Numbered from the stretch's first letter, positions 29,895 through 39,677 are shown. The stretch is DNA of 64,000 nucleotides from an uncultured Pelagibacteraceae bacterium (GCA_902566775.1 CACFKF010000004.1:20207-84206); one strand, 5' to 3'. The notes: generated by a model from the letters alone, not told the origin. Program-made: numbers and translations.

Positions 29895-31807
29895 TCTTCA
29901 TACTCAGGTTCTGAATTTTCCTTATTTTTGTACATATTTAACTCTACATCAGTAGAAGAGCCACTATTTATATTCTCGGCTCTTTGTATAGATTTTGATC
30001 TACAATAATAAAGACTTTTTAGACCCTTTTTCCATGCTTGAAAATGAATTTGATGTAATTCTTTCTTATGAACATCTGCAGGTAAAAATAAATTTATAGA
30101 TTGTGCTTGAGATATATAAGGAGTTCTGTCTGCACCAAGTTCTACTATCCATTTTTGGTCTAATTCAAAAGCAGTCTTAAAAACATCTTTTTCTTCTTTT
30201 TTTAAAAAATCTAAATGCATAACCGAACCCTGGTTTGTTGTTATGCTTGACCAAATTTCGTCTGTATTTTTATTATATTTTTCCAATATTTTTTCTAAAT
30301 ATTTATTTTTTACATTGAATGAACCAGACAAAGTTTTATGCGTATAACTATTAGCCGCAATAGGCTCTACCCCAGGTGAAGTGCCACCACAAATAATTGA
30401 TATCGAAGCTGTAGGAGCAATTGCGGTTTTATTTGAAAATCTCTCTTTTATACCATATTCTTCAGCATCAGGACATGCTCCTCTTTCTTCAGCAAGTTCT
30501 TTTGATGCTACATCAACTTTATTTTGAATATTTTTAAATATTTTATTATTCCAAACTTTGCTCATGACTGACTCGAGAGGAATATTTTTTTTTTGAAAAT
30601 AGGAATGCAAACCCATAACTCCTAAACCAACACTTCTTTCTCTCATAGCTGAATAAGTTGCATCGCTGAATTGATCTGGTGCATTATCTATAAAATCAGT
30701 TAACACATTGTCTAAAAATCTCATTACGTCATTAATGAAATTCTCATCATTTTCCCATTCATCATATTTTTCAATATTTAATGAAGACAAGCAACAAACA
30801 GCCGTACGGTCTCTTCCGTCTTTATCAACCCCTGTAGGAAGTGTAATTTCGCTGCAAAGGTTTGAGGTTTTGACATTTAATCCAGCAAGTTTATGGTGTT
30901 GAGGTATTAATCTATTAACTGTATCGATAAAAATCATATAAGGCTCTCCAGTTTCTATCCTTGCTGTTAAAAGTCTAATCCATAAATTTCTTGCTGAAAC
31001 TGTTGATTGAACAACTCCATCTTTTGGGCTCTTTAAAGCCCACTGTTCATCCATTTCAACTGCTCTCATGAATGCATCTGATATTAAAACGCCATGATGT
31101 AAATTTAAAGCTTTTCTATTTGGATCTCCTCCCGTTGGTCTTCTCATTTCAATAAATTCTTCTATTTCGGGATGATCAATCGGAATATAGCATGCTGCAG
31201 AACCTCTTCTCAACGAACCTTGACTGATTGCCATTGTTAAAGAATCCATAACTTTAATAAAAGGAATAATTCCGGATGTCTTTCCTACTCTTCCAATTTT
31301 TTCTCCAATGGATCTTAAGTTTCCCCAATAACTACCTATTCCACCTCCTCTTGCAGCAAGCCAAACATTTTCACTCCAAAGATCTAGTATTCCATCTAAA
31401 CTGTCACTTGCTTCGTTTAAAAAACATGAAATTGGCAAACCTCTTTTAGTGCCACCATTCGACAGAACTGGCGTTGCAGGCATAAACCATAAATTGCTTA
31501 TGTAGTTATAAATTCTTTGTGCATGTAGGTTGTTGTCTGCATAGTAACTTGCCACTCTTGCAAACAAATCTTGGTATGATTCATTGGCGCCCAGGTATCT
31601 ATCACTCAAAGTTGCTTTTCCAAAATCAGTAAGATTTGAATCTCTTGACCTATCTATTTTGATTGTTATTCCTTTTTCGTTCTGAAATAGTTCTGTTTCA
31701 TTGTTTAATGAAAATAAATCTGGTCTTTTTTCAATAGTATTTTGTGGGCTTTTAGGGTTATATTCGGAGACAGCTTTTCTTATTGCTTGAGATAGAACTT
31801 TATTCAT
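29876..31807 (-). CDS. nrdA: Class I ribonucleotide reductase alpha subunit
   Basis: The 643-residue catalytic subunit reduces ribonucleoside diphosphates. Active-site cysteines are in LPISCFLNE, TSNLCSEITLP and AVCCLSSLN, the radical-path tyrosines in SLYYCRSKS, and the C-terminal redox pair in CLSCQ. It is shorter than E. coli NrdA (761), and I see no N-terminal ATP-cone: the first 45 residues do not resemble the VxKRDG motif. NrdB carries none either, so activity-site feedback may be missing. Confidence 0.96.
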   Translation of the reverse strand: MNKVLSQAIRKAVSEYNPKSPQNTIEKRPDLFSLNNETELFQNEKGITIKIDRSRDSNLTDFGKATLSDRYLGANESYQDLFARVASYYADNNLHAQRIYNYISNLWFMPATPVLSNGGTKRGLPISCFLNEASDSLDGILDLWSENVWLAARGGGIGSYWGNLRSIGEKIGRVGKTSGIIPFIKVMDSLTMAISQGSLRRGSAACYIPIDHPEIEEFIEMRRPTGGDPNRKALNLHHGVLISDAFMRAVEMDEQWALKSPKDGVVQSTVSARNLWIRLLTARIETGEPYMIFIDTVNRLIPQHHKLAGLNVKTSNLCSEITLPTGVDKDGRDRTAVCCLSSLNIEKYDEWENDENFINDVMRFLDNVLTDFIDNAPDQFSDATYSAMRERSVGLGVMGLHSYFQKKNIPLESVMSKVWNNKIFKNIQNKVDVASKELAEERGACPDAEEYGIKERFSNKTAIAPTASISIICGGTSPGVEPIAANSYTHKTLSGSFNVKNKYLEKILEKYNKNTDEIWSSITTNQGSVMHLDFLKKEEKDVFKTAFELDQKWIVELGADRTPYISQAQSINLFLPADVHKKELHQIHFQAWKKGLKSLYYCRSKSIQRAENINSGSSTDVELNMYKNKENSEPEYEECLSCQ

Positions 31808-31834
31808 ACTCCCTTTATACGTTTTTATTAAAAA

Positions 31835-31849
31835 ACAACTATATGTTGT
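31835..31849. promoter_or_regulatory. Candidate NrdR-box-like palindrome upstream of nrdA
   Basis: ACAACTATATGTTGT is a perfect 5-bp inverted repeat around an AT core, 28 bases upstream of the nrdA start. It resembles NrdR boxes (ACACTATATATAGTGT type). A weaker palindrome, TAGTGTTAATTATACTA, follows at 31856-31872, with centres 22 bp apart; NrdR pairs are more usually about three helical turns apart. The region serves both nrdA and the divergent phosphomutase. Chance occurrence in AT-rich DNA is a real possibility. Confidence 0.35.
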
Positions 31850-31973
31850 GTGTAATAGTGTTAATTATACTAGATAATCAATTAAATCAACAGAACATTT
31901 ATAGAACATTAAAAAAATTAATCAATCAAAAAATTAACTAAATAAATAGATAAAAAACTATAAAAACAAACAA

Positions 31974-33428
31974 ATGTCGACCAATATAAAAATAAATTCT
32001 AATGGCTTTAGAGAATATGACGCTAGGTGGTTGTATAAAAAGGATATCAATTTACTAGGTTTGGAAAATCTAGGTAAAGGATTAGGAACTCAAATAATAA
32101 AAAAAACAAAAAAGAAAAATCCAAGAGTTATTGTTGGGCACGATTATAGATCTTATAGTGAAGAAATAAAATCTGCTCTAAAAAAAGGATTAATTTCTAC
32201 AGGATGCAATATTGAAGATATAGGATTGTCTTTATCTCCTACTGTTTATTTTGCTCAATTTAATTTGAATGCTGATGCTGTTGCTATGGTTACAGCTAGT
32301 CACAATGAAAATGGTTGGACTGGAGTTAAAATGGGTATTGAAAAAGGTTTAACATATGCTCCTGAGGAAATGGAAGAATTAAAAGATATAACTCTAAATC
32401 AAAAATTTTCTGAAGGAAAAGGAAGCGAAAAACAGATTGATGGATTTCAACAAATATATAAAAATGATTTAATCAAAAAGAATAAAATTAAAAAAAAAAT
32501 CAAAGCTGTAGTTGCTTGCGGAAATGGTACAGCTGGGATATTTGCCCCCGATATACTAAGAAGTATTGGTTGTGAAATAATAGAATTAGACTGTAATTTA
32601 GATTACACTTTTCCAAAATACAATCCAAATCCTGAAGATTTAAAAATGCTTCATGCTATTAGTAAAGCTGTGAAAGATAATAATGCTGATATAGGTTTTG
32701 GATTTGATGGAGATGGAGATCGTGTTGGAGTAATCGATAACAAAGGAAATGAAATATTCTCAGATAAAATTGGATTATTAATAGCAAGAAATTTATCCTC
32801 TAAATACAATAATTGTAAATTTGTTGTCGATGTAAAATCAACTGGCCTTTATGCAAAAGATAAAATTCTTTTGAAAAACAATTGCGAAACAATATACTGG
32901 AAAACAGGCCATTCACATATTAAAAGAAAAGTTAATAAAGAAAAAGCATTGGCAGGATTTGAGAAAAGTGGTCATTTCTTCTTTAATCAACCATTAGGTT
33001 ATGGTTATGACGATGGAATTAATTCAGCAATTCAAGTTTGCCATTTATTAAATAATGAAGATAAAAGTTTAAATGAAATTGTTAATGAATTGCCTATTAC
33101 CTATCAAACTCCTACTATGGCCCCTTTTTGTAAAGATGAAGAAAAGTATCAATTGGTTGAAGATCTAGTTAAGAAAATTAATAAATTTAAAGAAGAAAAA
33201 ATAAAAATAGATGATCAAACAATTGCTGAAGTACTTACTGTAAATGGAGTTAGATTTTCTTTTGAGGATGGATCATGGGGTTTAATTAGAGCTTCATCAA
33301 ACAAACCTTCATTGGTTGTGGTTACAGAAAGCCCTACTTCAGACAGCAGAAAGAAAAAAATATTTTATTTTATTGATGATTTGCTTCAGAAAACTGGAAA
33401 AATTGGTGAGTACGATCAAAAAATTTAA
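31974..33428 (+). CDS. Phosphomannomutase/phosphoglucomutase
   Basis: The 484-residue alpha-D-phosphohexomutase has the phosphoserine loop VTASHNENGWTGVKMG (Ser109), the Mg-binding loop GFGFDGDGDRVG and the sugar-binding GFEKSGHFFF. It interconverts hexose 6- and 1-phosphates for nucleotide-sugar synthesis. The TASHN-E-N-GW sequence differs from the common TASHNP, so subgroup assignment (ManB/Pgm) is uncertain. It is divergent from nrdA and its end overlaps the TauE-type gene by 4 bases. Confidence 0.9.
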   Translation: MSTNIKINSNGFREYDARWLYKKDINLLGLENLGKGLGTQIIKKTKKKNPRVIVGHDYRSYSEEIKSALKKGLISTGCNIEDIGLSLSPTVYFAQFNLNADAVAMVTASHNENGWTGVKMGIEKGLTYAPEEMEELKDITLNQKFSEGKGSEKQIDGFQQIYKNDLIKKNKIKKKIKAVVACGNGTAGIFAPDILRSIGCEIIELDCNLDYTFPKYNPNPEDLKMLHAISKAVKDNNADIGFGFDGDGDRVGVIDNKGNEIFSDKIGLLIARNLSSKYNNCKFVVDVKSTGLYAKDKILLKNNCETIYWKTGHSHIKRKVNKEKALAGFEKSGHFFFNQPLGYGYDDGINSAIQVCHLLNNEDKSLNEIVNELPITYQTPTMAPFCKDEEKYQLVEDLVKKINKFKEEKIKIDDQTIAEVLTVNGVRFSFEDGSWGLIRASSNKPSLVVVTESPTSDSRKKKIFYFIDDLLQKTGKIGEYDQKI

Positions 33429-34255
33429 AAATTAAAATAATTATATAAGAATTTTGTAGCTACTATTAATAAAAAAAATCCAAATAGTCTATTAACTATA
33501 TTTTTATCAATTTTATGCATCATGTTTGCTCCTATCTTAGCCATAAAGGTTGTTATTGGCACAATAATTAAAAACGCAGGTATGTTTATAAACCCAATGC
33601 TTAAAGGTAAATTTGCGTTTAAATAAGTGCCAGAAATAAAAAAACCTAAAGCTCCAGATAAAGCAATTAAAAAACCAATAGCAGCTGCGGTTCCTATCGC
33701 ATTATTTATTGAAAAACCTAGGTGTTTTAGTACTGGAACATTCATTATTGCTCCACCAATACCCATAAGTGAAGAAACGAAACCAGAAAGAAGACCTAAA
33801 ATTATTTTTGAAAACAATGTAAATTTTTTTTTTATTTCTTTTTTTTCTTTTATAAAAAAAATATTTAATGCAAAAAAGTAAAGGGCAATACTGAAAAATA
33901 GTACTAGTAATTTAGTATGTAAATTTGCCGAAATTACAGTTCCTATGGCCACACCTATTACAACAAAAAAACCATAGCTTCTTACTATAGAAAAATCTAC
34001 TGCTCCATGTTTGTAATGTGTAAAAACTGACATAACCGCTGTTGGTACTATTATTGAAAATGAAGTACCAATTGCTAGATGCATAATAAAAGAAGACTCA
34101 ATATTTAATGCTTGAAAAATATAATAAAACATTGGAACTGTAATTATTCCACCGCCTATTCCAAAAAAACCAGCTAGGAATCCAGCTACTAGTGCTGTTG
34201 ATATCATTAACAATATAAAGAAAAAATATTCACTTGAAACTATTGAGCTAATCAA
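33425..34255 (-). CDS. TauE/SafE family membrane transporter
   Basis: The 276-residue protein has about eight transmembrane segments and two copies of the family's glycine-rich motif: AGFLAGFFGIGGGIITVP near residue 25 and LSGFVSSLMGIGGAIMNVP near residue 160. Members move sulfite, sulfonates or other organic anions. The gene overlaps dusA by 8 bases; the substrate is not indicated by neighbours. Confidence 0.88.
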   Translation of the reverse strand: MISSIVSSEYFFFILLMISTALVAGFLAGFFGIGGGIITVPMFYYIFQALNIESSFIMHLAIGTSFSIIVPTAVMSVFTHYKHGAVDFSIVRSYGFFVVIGVAIGTVISANLHTKLLVLFFSIALYFFALNIFFIKEKKEIKKKFTLFSKIILGLLSGFVSSLMGIGGAIMNVPVLKHLGFSINNAIGTAAAIGFLIALSGALGFFISGTYLNANLPLSIGFINIPAFLIIVPITTFMAKIGANMMHKIDKNIVNRLFGFFLLIVATKFLYNYFNF

Positions 34256-35240
34256 TTTGACCTTCTAAATGTGCTTGGGGAGCCAATTTAACTTTATCCA
34301 TTATATGGTCTATTTTTTTTACATCCGCGTCTCTAACACACATATTTTTACTCAAATATCTTTTCCAAAAATTAGAACCAGTTTGTCCATGAAAAAGTCC
34401 AATCGTATGTCTCATAATTTGATTTAATCTAGTACCTTTTTTAATTTCATTTTTTACATATGGAATTAGATTTTCAATTATTTCTTGTCTAGAAGAAATT
34501 TTATCATTATCAAATATTTCTTTTTCAATATCTGCCAAAATATAAGGAGAGTGATATACCGTTCTACCGAGCATAACTCCATCTACCTTGTTTAAATGAT
34601 TTTTAATTTGATCTGTTGAAGAAATTCCACCGTTAATGATAATTTCTAAATCTTTAAAGTCTTTTTTAAGTTTATATACCATTTCATATTTTAACGGAGG
34701 AATGTTTAAATTTTGTTTTGGAGTAAATTTACCAAGCATTGCTTTTCTTGAATGAATAATAAAAGTTTTAACTCCAGTAGATTTTAAAGTTTTAATAAAA
34801 TTAAATAAACTTTCATAATCTTCTACATCATCATAACCAATTCTAGTTTTAACAGTAACAGGTAACTTAGTTTTAGCACACATTTCACTTAAACATTCAG
34901 CAACTAAAATTGGTTCTTTAATTAAACAAGCACCAAATTTATTTTTTTGAACTTTTTTGCTTGGGCAACCTAAGTTTAAATTAATTTCGTCATAACCAAA
35001 ATCTTCTCCAATTCTTGATGCATTAGCTAGCAATTTAGGAGATGAACCTCCTAATTGAAGAGCTACTGGTTTTTCTCTTATATTAAAAGATAGTAATTTT
35101 TTTTTATCTCCTCTGTCTATTGCTTCAGAAACAATCATTTCCGTATAAAGCAAAACATTCTTACTTATTAATCTTAAAAAAAAGCGCTCGTGCCGATCCG
35201 TACAGTCCATCATCGGTGCAACGCAAACTTTCCTATCCAT
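34248..35240 (-). CDS. dusA: tRNA-dihydrouridine synthase A
   Basis: The 330-residue FMN-dependent TIM-barrel enzyme reduces uridines in the tRNA D-loop. It starts with VCVAPMMDCTDRHERFFLRL, typical of DusA rather than DusB/C, and has NLNLGCPSKKVQKNKFGACL carrying the catalytic cysteine near residue 100. It lies 22 bases after rpoZ and overlaps the transporter gene. Confidence 0.94.
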   Translation of the reverse strand: MDRKVCVAPMMDCTDRHERFFLRLISKNVLLYTEMIVSEAIDRGDKKKLLSFNIREKPVALQLGGSSPKLLANASRIGEDFGYDEINLNLGCPSKKVQKNKFGACLIKEPILVAECLSEMCAKTKLPVTVKTRIGYDDVEDYESLFNFIKTLKSTGVKTFIIHSRKAMLGKFTPKQNLNIPPLKYEMVYKLKKDFKDLEIIINGGISSTDQIKNHLNKVDGVMLGRTVYHSPYILADIEKEIFDNDKISSRQEIIENLIPYVKNEIKKGTRLNQIMRHTIGLFHGQTGSNFWKRYLSKNMCVRDADVKKIDHIMDKVKLAPQAHLEGQID

Positions 35241-35262
35241 GGTGAGATTTTATAATATATTT

Positions 35263-35790
35263 TTAGCTATTTGTAGCTTCAGTATCTTCTTTGTTATCAG
35301 TGTTTTCTTGAGCTTCTTCTTCTTTTAAATTTTCTAGCGAAAGATCATTATTTTCTGATTCTTCAGGATTGTCTTGTGTTTTCTGCTCAGCAGTTCCTTT
35401 TAATTCTTCTAGATCTTCTTTTGAAACTTGAATTTTTTCAGGAATTTTTCTAGCTCTTTTAGATGGTAGTATCGGAGTTCCGCTTTTTGATATTTCTCCT
35501 TTATATAAGTTTTCAAAATCATCTCCTACATCTTCATCTTCTTCTGAAGTATCATCAACTTGTTCAACATGCTTTCTTAACTTATAAACAGCGCTTTCCT
35601 CTAAATCAGGAACTTTTACATTTTCAATAGCAATTTCTCTAAGAGCAATTACTGTATTTTTATCATCATCTCTATCGATGGTTGGTTCAATTCCAGAATT
35701 TAGCTGTGTTGCTCTTTCTTTTGCTACTAAAACTAATTCGTAAGGACTTTCTACTTTATCTATACAATCTTCTACTGTTACTCTTGCCAT
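35263..35790 (-). CDS. rpoZ: RNA polymerase omega subunit with long acidic tail
   Basis: Residues 1-75 are omega: [20 protein letters not shown], then [10 protein letters not shown] and [10 protein letters not shown]. The subunit stabilises beta-prime. The remaining 100 residues form a low-complexity, strongly acidic tail (clusters of E and D around 76-95 and again after 120), probably disordered. The total of 175 residues is longer than E. coli omega (91) and typical alphaproteobacterial omega (roughly 115-140). The tail function is unknown. Confidence 0.93.
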   Translation of the reverse strand: MARVTVEDCIDKVESPYELVLVAKERATQLNSGIEPTIDRDDDKNTVIALREIAIENVKVPDLEESAVYKLRKHVEQVDDTSEEDEDVGDDFENLYKGEISKSGTPILPSKRARKIPEKIQVSKEDLEELKGTAEQKTQDNPEESENNDLSLENLKEEEAQENTDNKEDTEATNS

Positions 35791-35821
35791 GCGGGTTGTT
35801 TATATTGAGCCTTATTAAAAA

Positions 35822-37054
35822 TCAAGTTTTATTTTGTAATACAGGTTTGTAGTGTCTTTGAAAAATGAGAACTATGACTATCGAAATTGCTATATAAATT
35901 GAACAAAAAATAGCAATATTTTCTATTGAATATCCTAAATCAATTAATATTCCAAAAACTGCAGTAGCTAAAGCTGTAGAAAAAACCATAAAAGAACCCG
36001 TTAGAGCTTTAATGGATCCCAAATGATTTAAACCATAAATTTCAGCCCAGAATGAAATCATTAAAACGTTTGTTAAACCATTTGAAATACCCATAAGTCC
36101 CATAAAAACAAAAACTGTATAAGGATGATCAAATATTGCTAATACAATTAAACTAAATAATAAAGGAACATTTAAATATGGAAAAACTTTTCTACTGGTA
36201 AATTTATCAACCAAAAAACCAGAAAAAAATAAAGTTACTACAGTAAGTATTGAATAAACCATAAATGATTGTGCCATAGAAAATTTTCCCCAATCTTTAG
36301 ATTCAATAATGAATGTTTGATTAATAACTATACCAGTAATTATAAATGAAGATGCAAGCATAGCTGGCAAAATAGAATAAAATTTAAAATCTCTTAGTAC
36401 CTCTTTTCTTGTCCAGCTTTTGATCGAGTCGATAACTTTGTTGTCATTTTTTCCATTTTTATTTTCTCTTGAAAATATGCTTATCTCTTTGACTGTAAGA
36501 TATGTAAAGATTGGTAATAACAATATAATTAAAATTGAAAATCCTAGCCATAAATCTCTCCAGTATATAAATGTCAGAAGATAAACTACAATTATTGGTA
36601 GTAAAAATTCTCCAAAAGACATCCCTACCCAAATGTAACTTAATGCTTTGCCTCTGTTTTGATTAAAAAATCTACTAGTCGCAACTGATGCAGTGTGAGC
36701 CATTAATCCTTGGCCTGATAATCTTAAAAAAAATATACCCATAGCCAAAAAAATTATTCCATTAACAAATGAAAAAAAAAGTGATGCAAGGCTTAAAAAA
36801 ATAACAACTAGTAAAGAATAATTAACTAACTTTAAATCATCAATTTTCTTTCCCACCCATATTAACGCTAAACTGCTACATAAAGTAGCTATTCCATAAA
36901 TAGATCCAAATTCTGCGTTAGTAATATTTAATTCTTCCCTAATATCAGAATTAAATAAACCAATAAAAAAGCTCTGCCCTATGCTGGAAAAAAAAGTAAA
37001 AACAAAACCAAAAATTATTATTTTGAAATTAGATCTAACTATATCTATAATCAT
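35822..37054 (-). CDS. Major facilitator superfamily transporter
   Basis: The 410-residue protein has about twelve hydrophobic segments with the MFS loop 2-3 motif in the degenerate form VGKKIDDLKL near residue 65 and a long central charged loop near residue 205. The pattern resembles oxalate/formate-type or organic-acid MFS carriers, but I cannot name a substrate. Its ATG (37052-37054) faces the ATG of the next gene (37058) with only three bases between. Confidence 0.85.
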   Translation of the reverse strand: MIIDIVRSNFKIIIFGFVFTFFSSIGQSFFIGLFNSDIREELNITNAEFGSIYGIATLCSSLALIWVGKKIDDLKLVNYSLLVVIFLSLASLFFSFVNGIIFLAMGIFFLRLSGQGLMAHTASVATSRFFNQNRGKALSYIWVGMSFGEFLLPIIVVYLLTFIYWRDLWLGFSILIILLLPIFTYLTVKEISIFSRENKNGKNDNKVIDSIKSWTRKEVLRDFKFYSILPAMLASSFIITGIVINQTFIIESKDWGKFSMAQSFMVYSILTVVTLFFSGFLVDKFTSRKVFPYLNVPLLFSLIVLAIFDHPYTVFVFMGLMGISNGLTNVLMISFWAEIYGLNHLGSIKALTGSFMVFSTALATAVFGILIDLGYSIENIAIFCSIYIAISIVIVLIFQRHYKPVLQNKT

Positions 37055-37057
37055 TAT

Positions 37058-37927
37058 ATGAGTTGCAAAGTTGCTTTTATTGGTCTTGGTGTCATGGGAT
37101 ACCCGATGGCTGGATATATATCAAAAGCTGGACATAATGTAACTGTTTATAATCGAACAACTGCAAAAGCAGACAAATGGCTTACTGAATGTAAAGGAGC
37201 AAAAGCAGAAACTCCTGCAAAAGCTGCTGATGGAGCTGATTTTATTTTTACATGCGTAGGTAATGACAACGATCTAAGAGAAGTAACTTTTGGAGATAAT
37301 GGAATTTTTAAAACAATTAAAAAAGGAGCAGTCTACATTGATAACACTACAGCTTCAGCAACGATAGCAAGAGAAATTTATGATTACGCAAAAAAAAATG
37401 GTTTTGGATTTCTAGATGCCCCTGTTTCAGGTGGTCAAGCTGGAGCAGAAAATGGAGCTTTAACAGTAATGATTGGTGGTGATCAAGAAGATTTTGATAA
37501 AGCTAAAGATAAAATCGATTGCTACAGTAAAAAAATGAAATTGCTTGGTAAAGCGGGTAATGGACAACTGGCCAAAATGGTAAATCAAATATGTATTGGT
37601 GGACTTGTTCAAGCTTTATCTGAAGGAATAAATTTTGGAATTAAAGCAGGTTTAAATATGGAAGATGTTATTGAGGTTATATCTAAAGGTGCTGCCCAAT
37701 CTTGGCAAATGGACAATAGATATAAAACAATGATTGATGATAAATTTGAATTTGGCTTTGCTGTAGATTGGATGAGAAAAGATTTAAAAATTGCACTAGA
37801 TGAAGCTAAAAAAAATAATTCTTTATTACCTATAACTGAAATAGTTGATCAATATTATGGCGACGTTCAAAAATTAGGTGGTAATAGATGGGATACATCA
37901 AGCTTAATTAGAAGGTTAAGAAAATAA
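37058..37927 (+). CDS. Beta-hydroxyacid dehydrogenase (3-hydroxyisobutyrate dehydrogenase-like)
   Basis: The 289-residue NAD(P)-dependent enzyme has the Rossmann start VAFIGLGVMGYPMAGYI, the substrate motif FLDAPVSGGQAGAENG and the catalytic lysine in GNGQLAKMVNQI near residue 170. The family includes 3-hydroxyisobutyrate dehydrogenase, tartronate semialdehyde reductase and related reductases; the motif does not decide among them. A 6-base gap leads to the flavin-binding gene. Confidence 0.9.
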   Translation: MSCKVAFIGLGVMGYPMAGYISKAGHNVTVYNRTTAKADKWLTECKGAKAETPAKAADGADFIFTCVGNDNDLREVTFGDNGIFKTIKKGAVYIDNTTASATIAREIYDYAKKNGFGFLDAPVSGGQAGAENGALTVMIGGDQEDFDKAKDKIDCYSKKMKLLGKAGNGQLAKMVNQICIGGLVQALSEGINFGIKAGLNMEDVIEVISKGAAQSWQMDNRYKTMIDDKFEFGFAVDWMRKDLKIALDEAKKNNSLLPITEIVDQYYGDVQKLGGNRWDTSSLIRRLRK

Positions 37928-37933
37928 AACTGT

Positions 37934-38533
37934 ATGCAACCAGCATACTACGAAGATTTTAAAGAAATAAAAAAAAAAATTTGGTTAATGTTAGATGATG
38001 CTGTGACCAATAGAAGTTCAACATTTAGAATTCCTGTTTTTGTTTGTGGAGATCAAAAAGATTTTGATGGAAGAATTGTAGTTCTTAGAAAATCTGATCA
38101 ATCAAATAGTCTTCTTCAATTTCATAGCGATATTAGATCAGAAAAAATAACTAAATTAAAAAATAATAAAAATGCCTCTATGCTTTTTTATGATAAGGAA
38201 GAAAAAATCCAAGTAAGACTAAAAGTTGAATGTATTATTAATCACAACAATAAAATAACAAAAGAGTCTTGGTCTAAAACAGGTCATATCAGTAGAAAAT
38301 GTTATTTGGTAGATAATGGACCTGGAACAGAGTCTCAAGCTCCAACATCAGGATTAAAACCTGAATTTGATAATTACGAATTTACTATGGAACAAAGTGA
38401 ACAAGGTTATAAAAACTTTACAGTTATTCAATGTAAAATCAAAAGTATTGAATGGCTTTATTTAGCTGCCAAAGGTCATCGTAGAGCCAGATTTGACTTA
38501 GATAATAATAAAGAATATTGGCTTGTACCTTAG
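37934..38533 (+). CDS. PNPOx-like FMN-binding split-barrel protein
   Basis: The 199-residue protein resembles the pyridoxamine-phosphate-oxidase fold: SSTFRIPVFVCGD, DGRIVVLRKSD, LQFHSDIRSEKITKLKNN and the C-terminal WLYLAAKGHRRARF. It is shorter than PdxH (about 215) and the substrate residues are not clearly conserved, so it may be a general FMN flavoprotein. It lies between the dehydrogenase and a small membrane protein on the same strand. Confidence 0.78.
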   Translation: MQPAYYEDFKEIKKKIWLMLDDAVTNRSSTFRIPVFVCGDQKDFDGRIVVLRKSDQSNSLLQFHSDIRSEKITKLKNNKNASMLFYDKEEKIQVRLKVECIINHNNKITKESWSKTGHISRKCYLVDNGPGTESQAPTSGLKPEFDNYEFTMEQSEQGYKNFTVIQCKIKSIEWLYLAAKGHRRARFDLDNNKEYWLVP

Positions 38534-38537
38534 ATAA

Positions 38538-38741
38538 ATGATTACAAAATTTATTTTTTATTTATCCCTAATAATTTTAGGAATGTTTGCTATGAGATTT
38601 GGGATAATTCAAATAAGACAATATAAACAAGGCAAAACTAAAATTAAAAAGAAATTTCTTGAACAAATTGCTTTTGGAATTTTTTTTATAATAATTTTAG
38701 GATTAATAATTTATTCTATTAATGATCTTCTTTTTAATTAA
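38538..38741 (+). CDS. Small two-segment membrane protein
   Basis: The 67-residue protein has two hydrophobic segments (about 3-22 and 42-64) separated by a short, strongly basic loop rich in Lys and Gln. I do not recognise a family. It follows the FMN-binding gene after 4 bases and converges with the BtuF-like gene. Coding is supported by the tight spacing and the hydrophobic pattern, not by homology. Confidence 0.65.
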   Translation: MITKFIFYLSLIILGMFAMRFGIIQIRQYKQGKTKIKKKFLEQIAFGIFFIIILGLIIYSINDLLFN

Positions 38742-38753
38742 TAATTTTAAAAT

Positions 38754-39677
38754 CTATTTAAAAAAATTTATCCAACCGCTTTTTTGATGATTAAAGTTAA
38801 ATAAACTTGGATGAATAATTTCCGCAAAAATTTCTAATGATTCTACGAGTCTTGGGCCTGGTCTGTTAAAAAATTGGTTGCCATCAACAACAAAAAATTC
38901 CTTATCTTTAAATGCTTTTAAATTGTTCCATTTACTTTCTTTAATCAGTAAATTTTCCACCTCATCTTTAGTTTTTTCAATATTATACCCACAAGGTAAA
39001 AAAATAATAATTTCAGGGTCATAACTTTTAATTTCTTCAAAGTTTATCCAGTGTGAGTCTTTTCCTGACTTTCCAAAAATATCTTCGCCTCCAGATATTT
39101 TAACCATTTCAGGAATCCAATTTCCTGCTGCCATTAAGGGTTCAATCCACTCAATACAAGCTACAGTTCTCTTTTTTTTTTTTGAACTTTTAATCTGAAT
39201 ATTTTTTACTCTTTGTTCTAGCGGTTTAATTAAACTTTCAGTAGTTATCAGATCTAAATTAAGTCCTTTGGCAACTTTTTTTATATCATCAAAAACCTCA
39301 CCCAAAGTATTTGGCTGAAGAGAAATTATTCTAGTTTTTTCGTTAAGATGTTTGTTAACTATTTCTTCAACTTCTGTTAGGCTTACTGCACACACTTCAC
39401 AATGTGCCTGAGTTATAACTAGGTCAGGCTCTAATTTTTTTAATTCTTTAATGTCTACTTTATAAACAGATAATGAGTTTTCTAAAATTGTATTAATTTG
39501 TTTATGAATTTCTCTACTTGTGCCTTCAACTTTTATTTTAGGTGAAGTTAATTTTATAATCTTATTCAAATCTTTTGGGTAATCACATTCATGTGATCTT
39601 CCAACAATTAAATCTTTCTTGCCTAAGAAAGCAACAATTTCTGTAGCACTTGGTATTAAAGTAACAATTTTTCTCAT
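38754..39677 (-). CDS. BtuF-like periplasmic-binding-fold protein without signal peptide
   Basis: The 307-residue protein begins directly with the mature domain, MRKIVTLIPSATEIVAFLG, and has VGRSHECDYP, CEVCAV near residue 117 and IIFLPCGYN. It belongs to the cobalamin/siderophore-binding (COG0614) fold in the widespread subgroup that lacks a signal peptide, whose ligand is not settled. No BtuC/BtuD-like genes are nearby. A 9-codon leader resembling a signal-peptide start lies 3 bases upstream (39681-39710). Confidence 0.82.
   Translation of the reverse strand: MRKIVTLIPSATEIVAFLGKKDLIVGRSHECDYPKDLNKIIKLTSPKIKVEGTSREIHKQINTILENSLSVYKVDIKELKKLEPDLVITQAHCEVCAVSLTEVEEIVNKHLNEKTRIISLQPNTLGEVFDDIKKVAKGLNLDLITTESLIKPLEQRVKNIQIKSSKKKKRTVACIEWIEPLMAAGNWIPEMVKISGGEDIFGKSGKDSHWINFEEIKSYDPEIIIFLPCGYNIEKTKDEVENLLIKESKWNNLKAFKDKEFFVVDGNQFFNRPGPRLVESLEIFAEIIHPSLFNFNHQKSGWINFFK

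Noticed and set aside
38754..39677. A vitamin B12 uptake operon
   Set aside because: Only the BtuF-like protein is present. It lacks a signal peptide and no BtuC, BtuD or TonB receptor gene is nearby.
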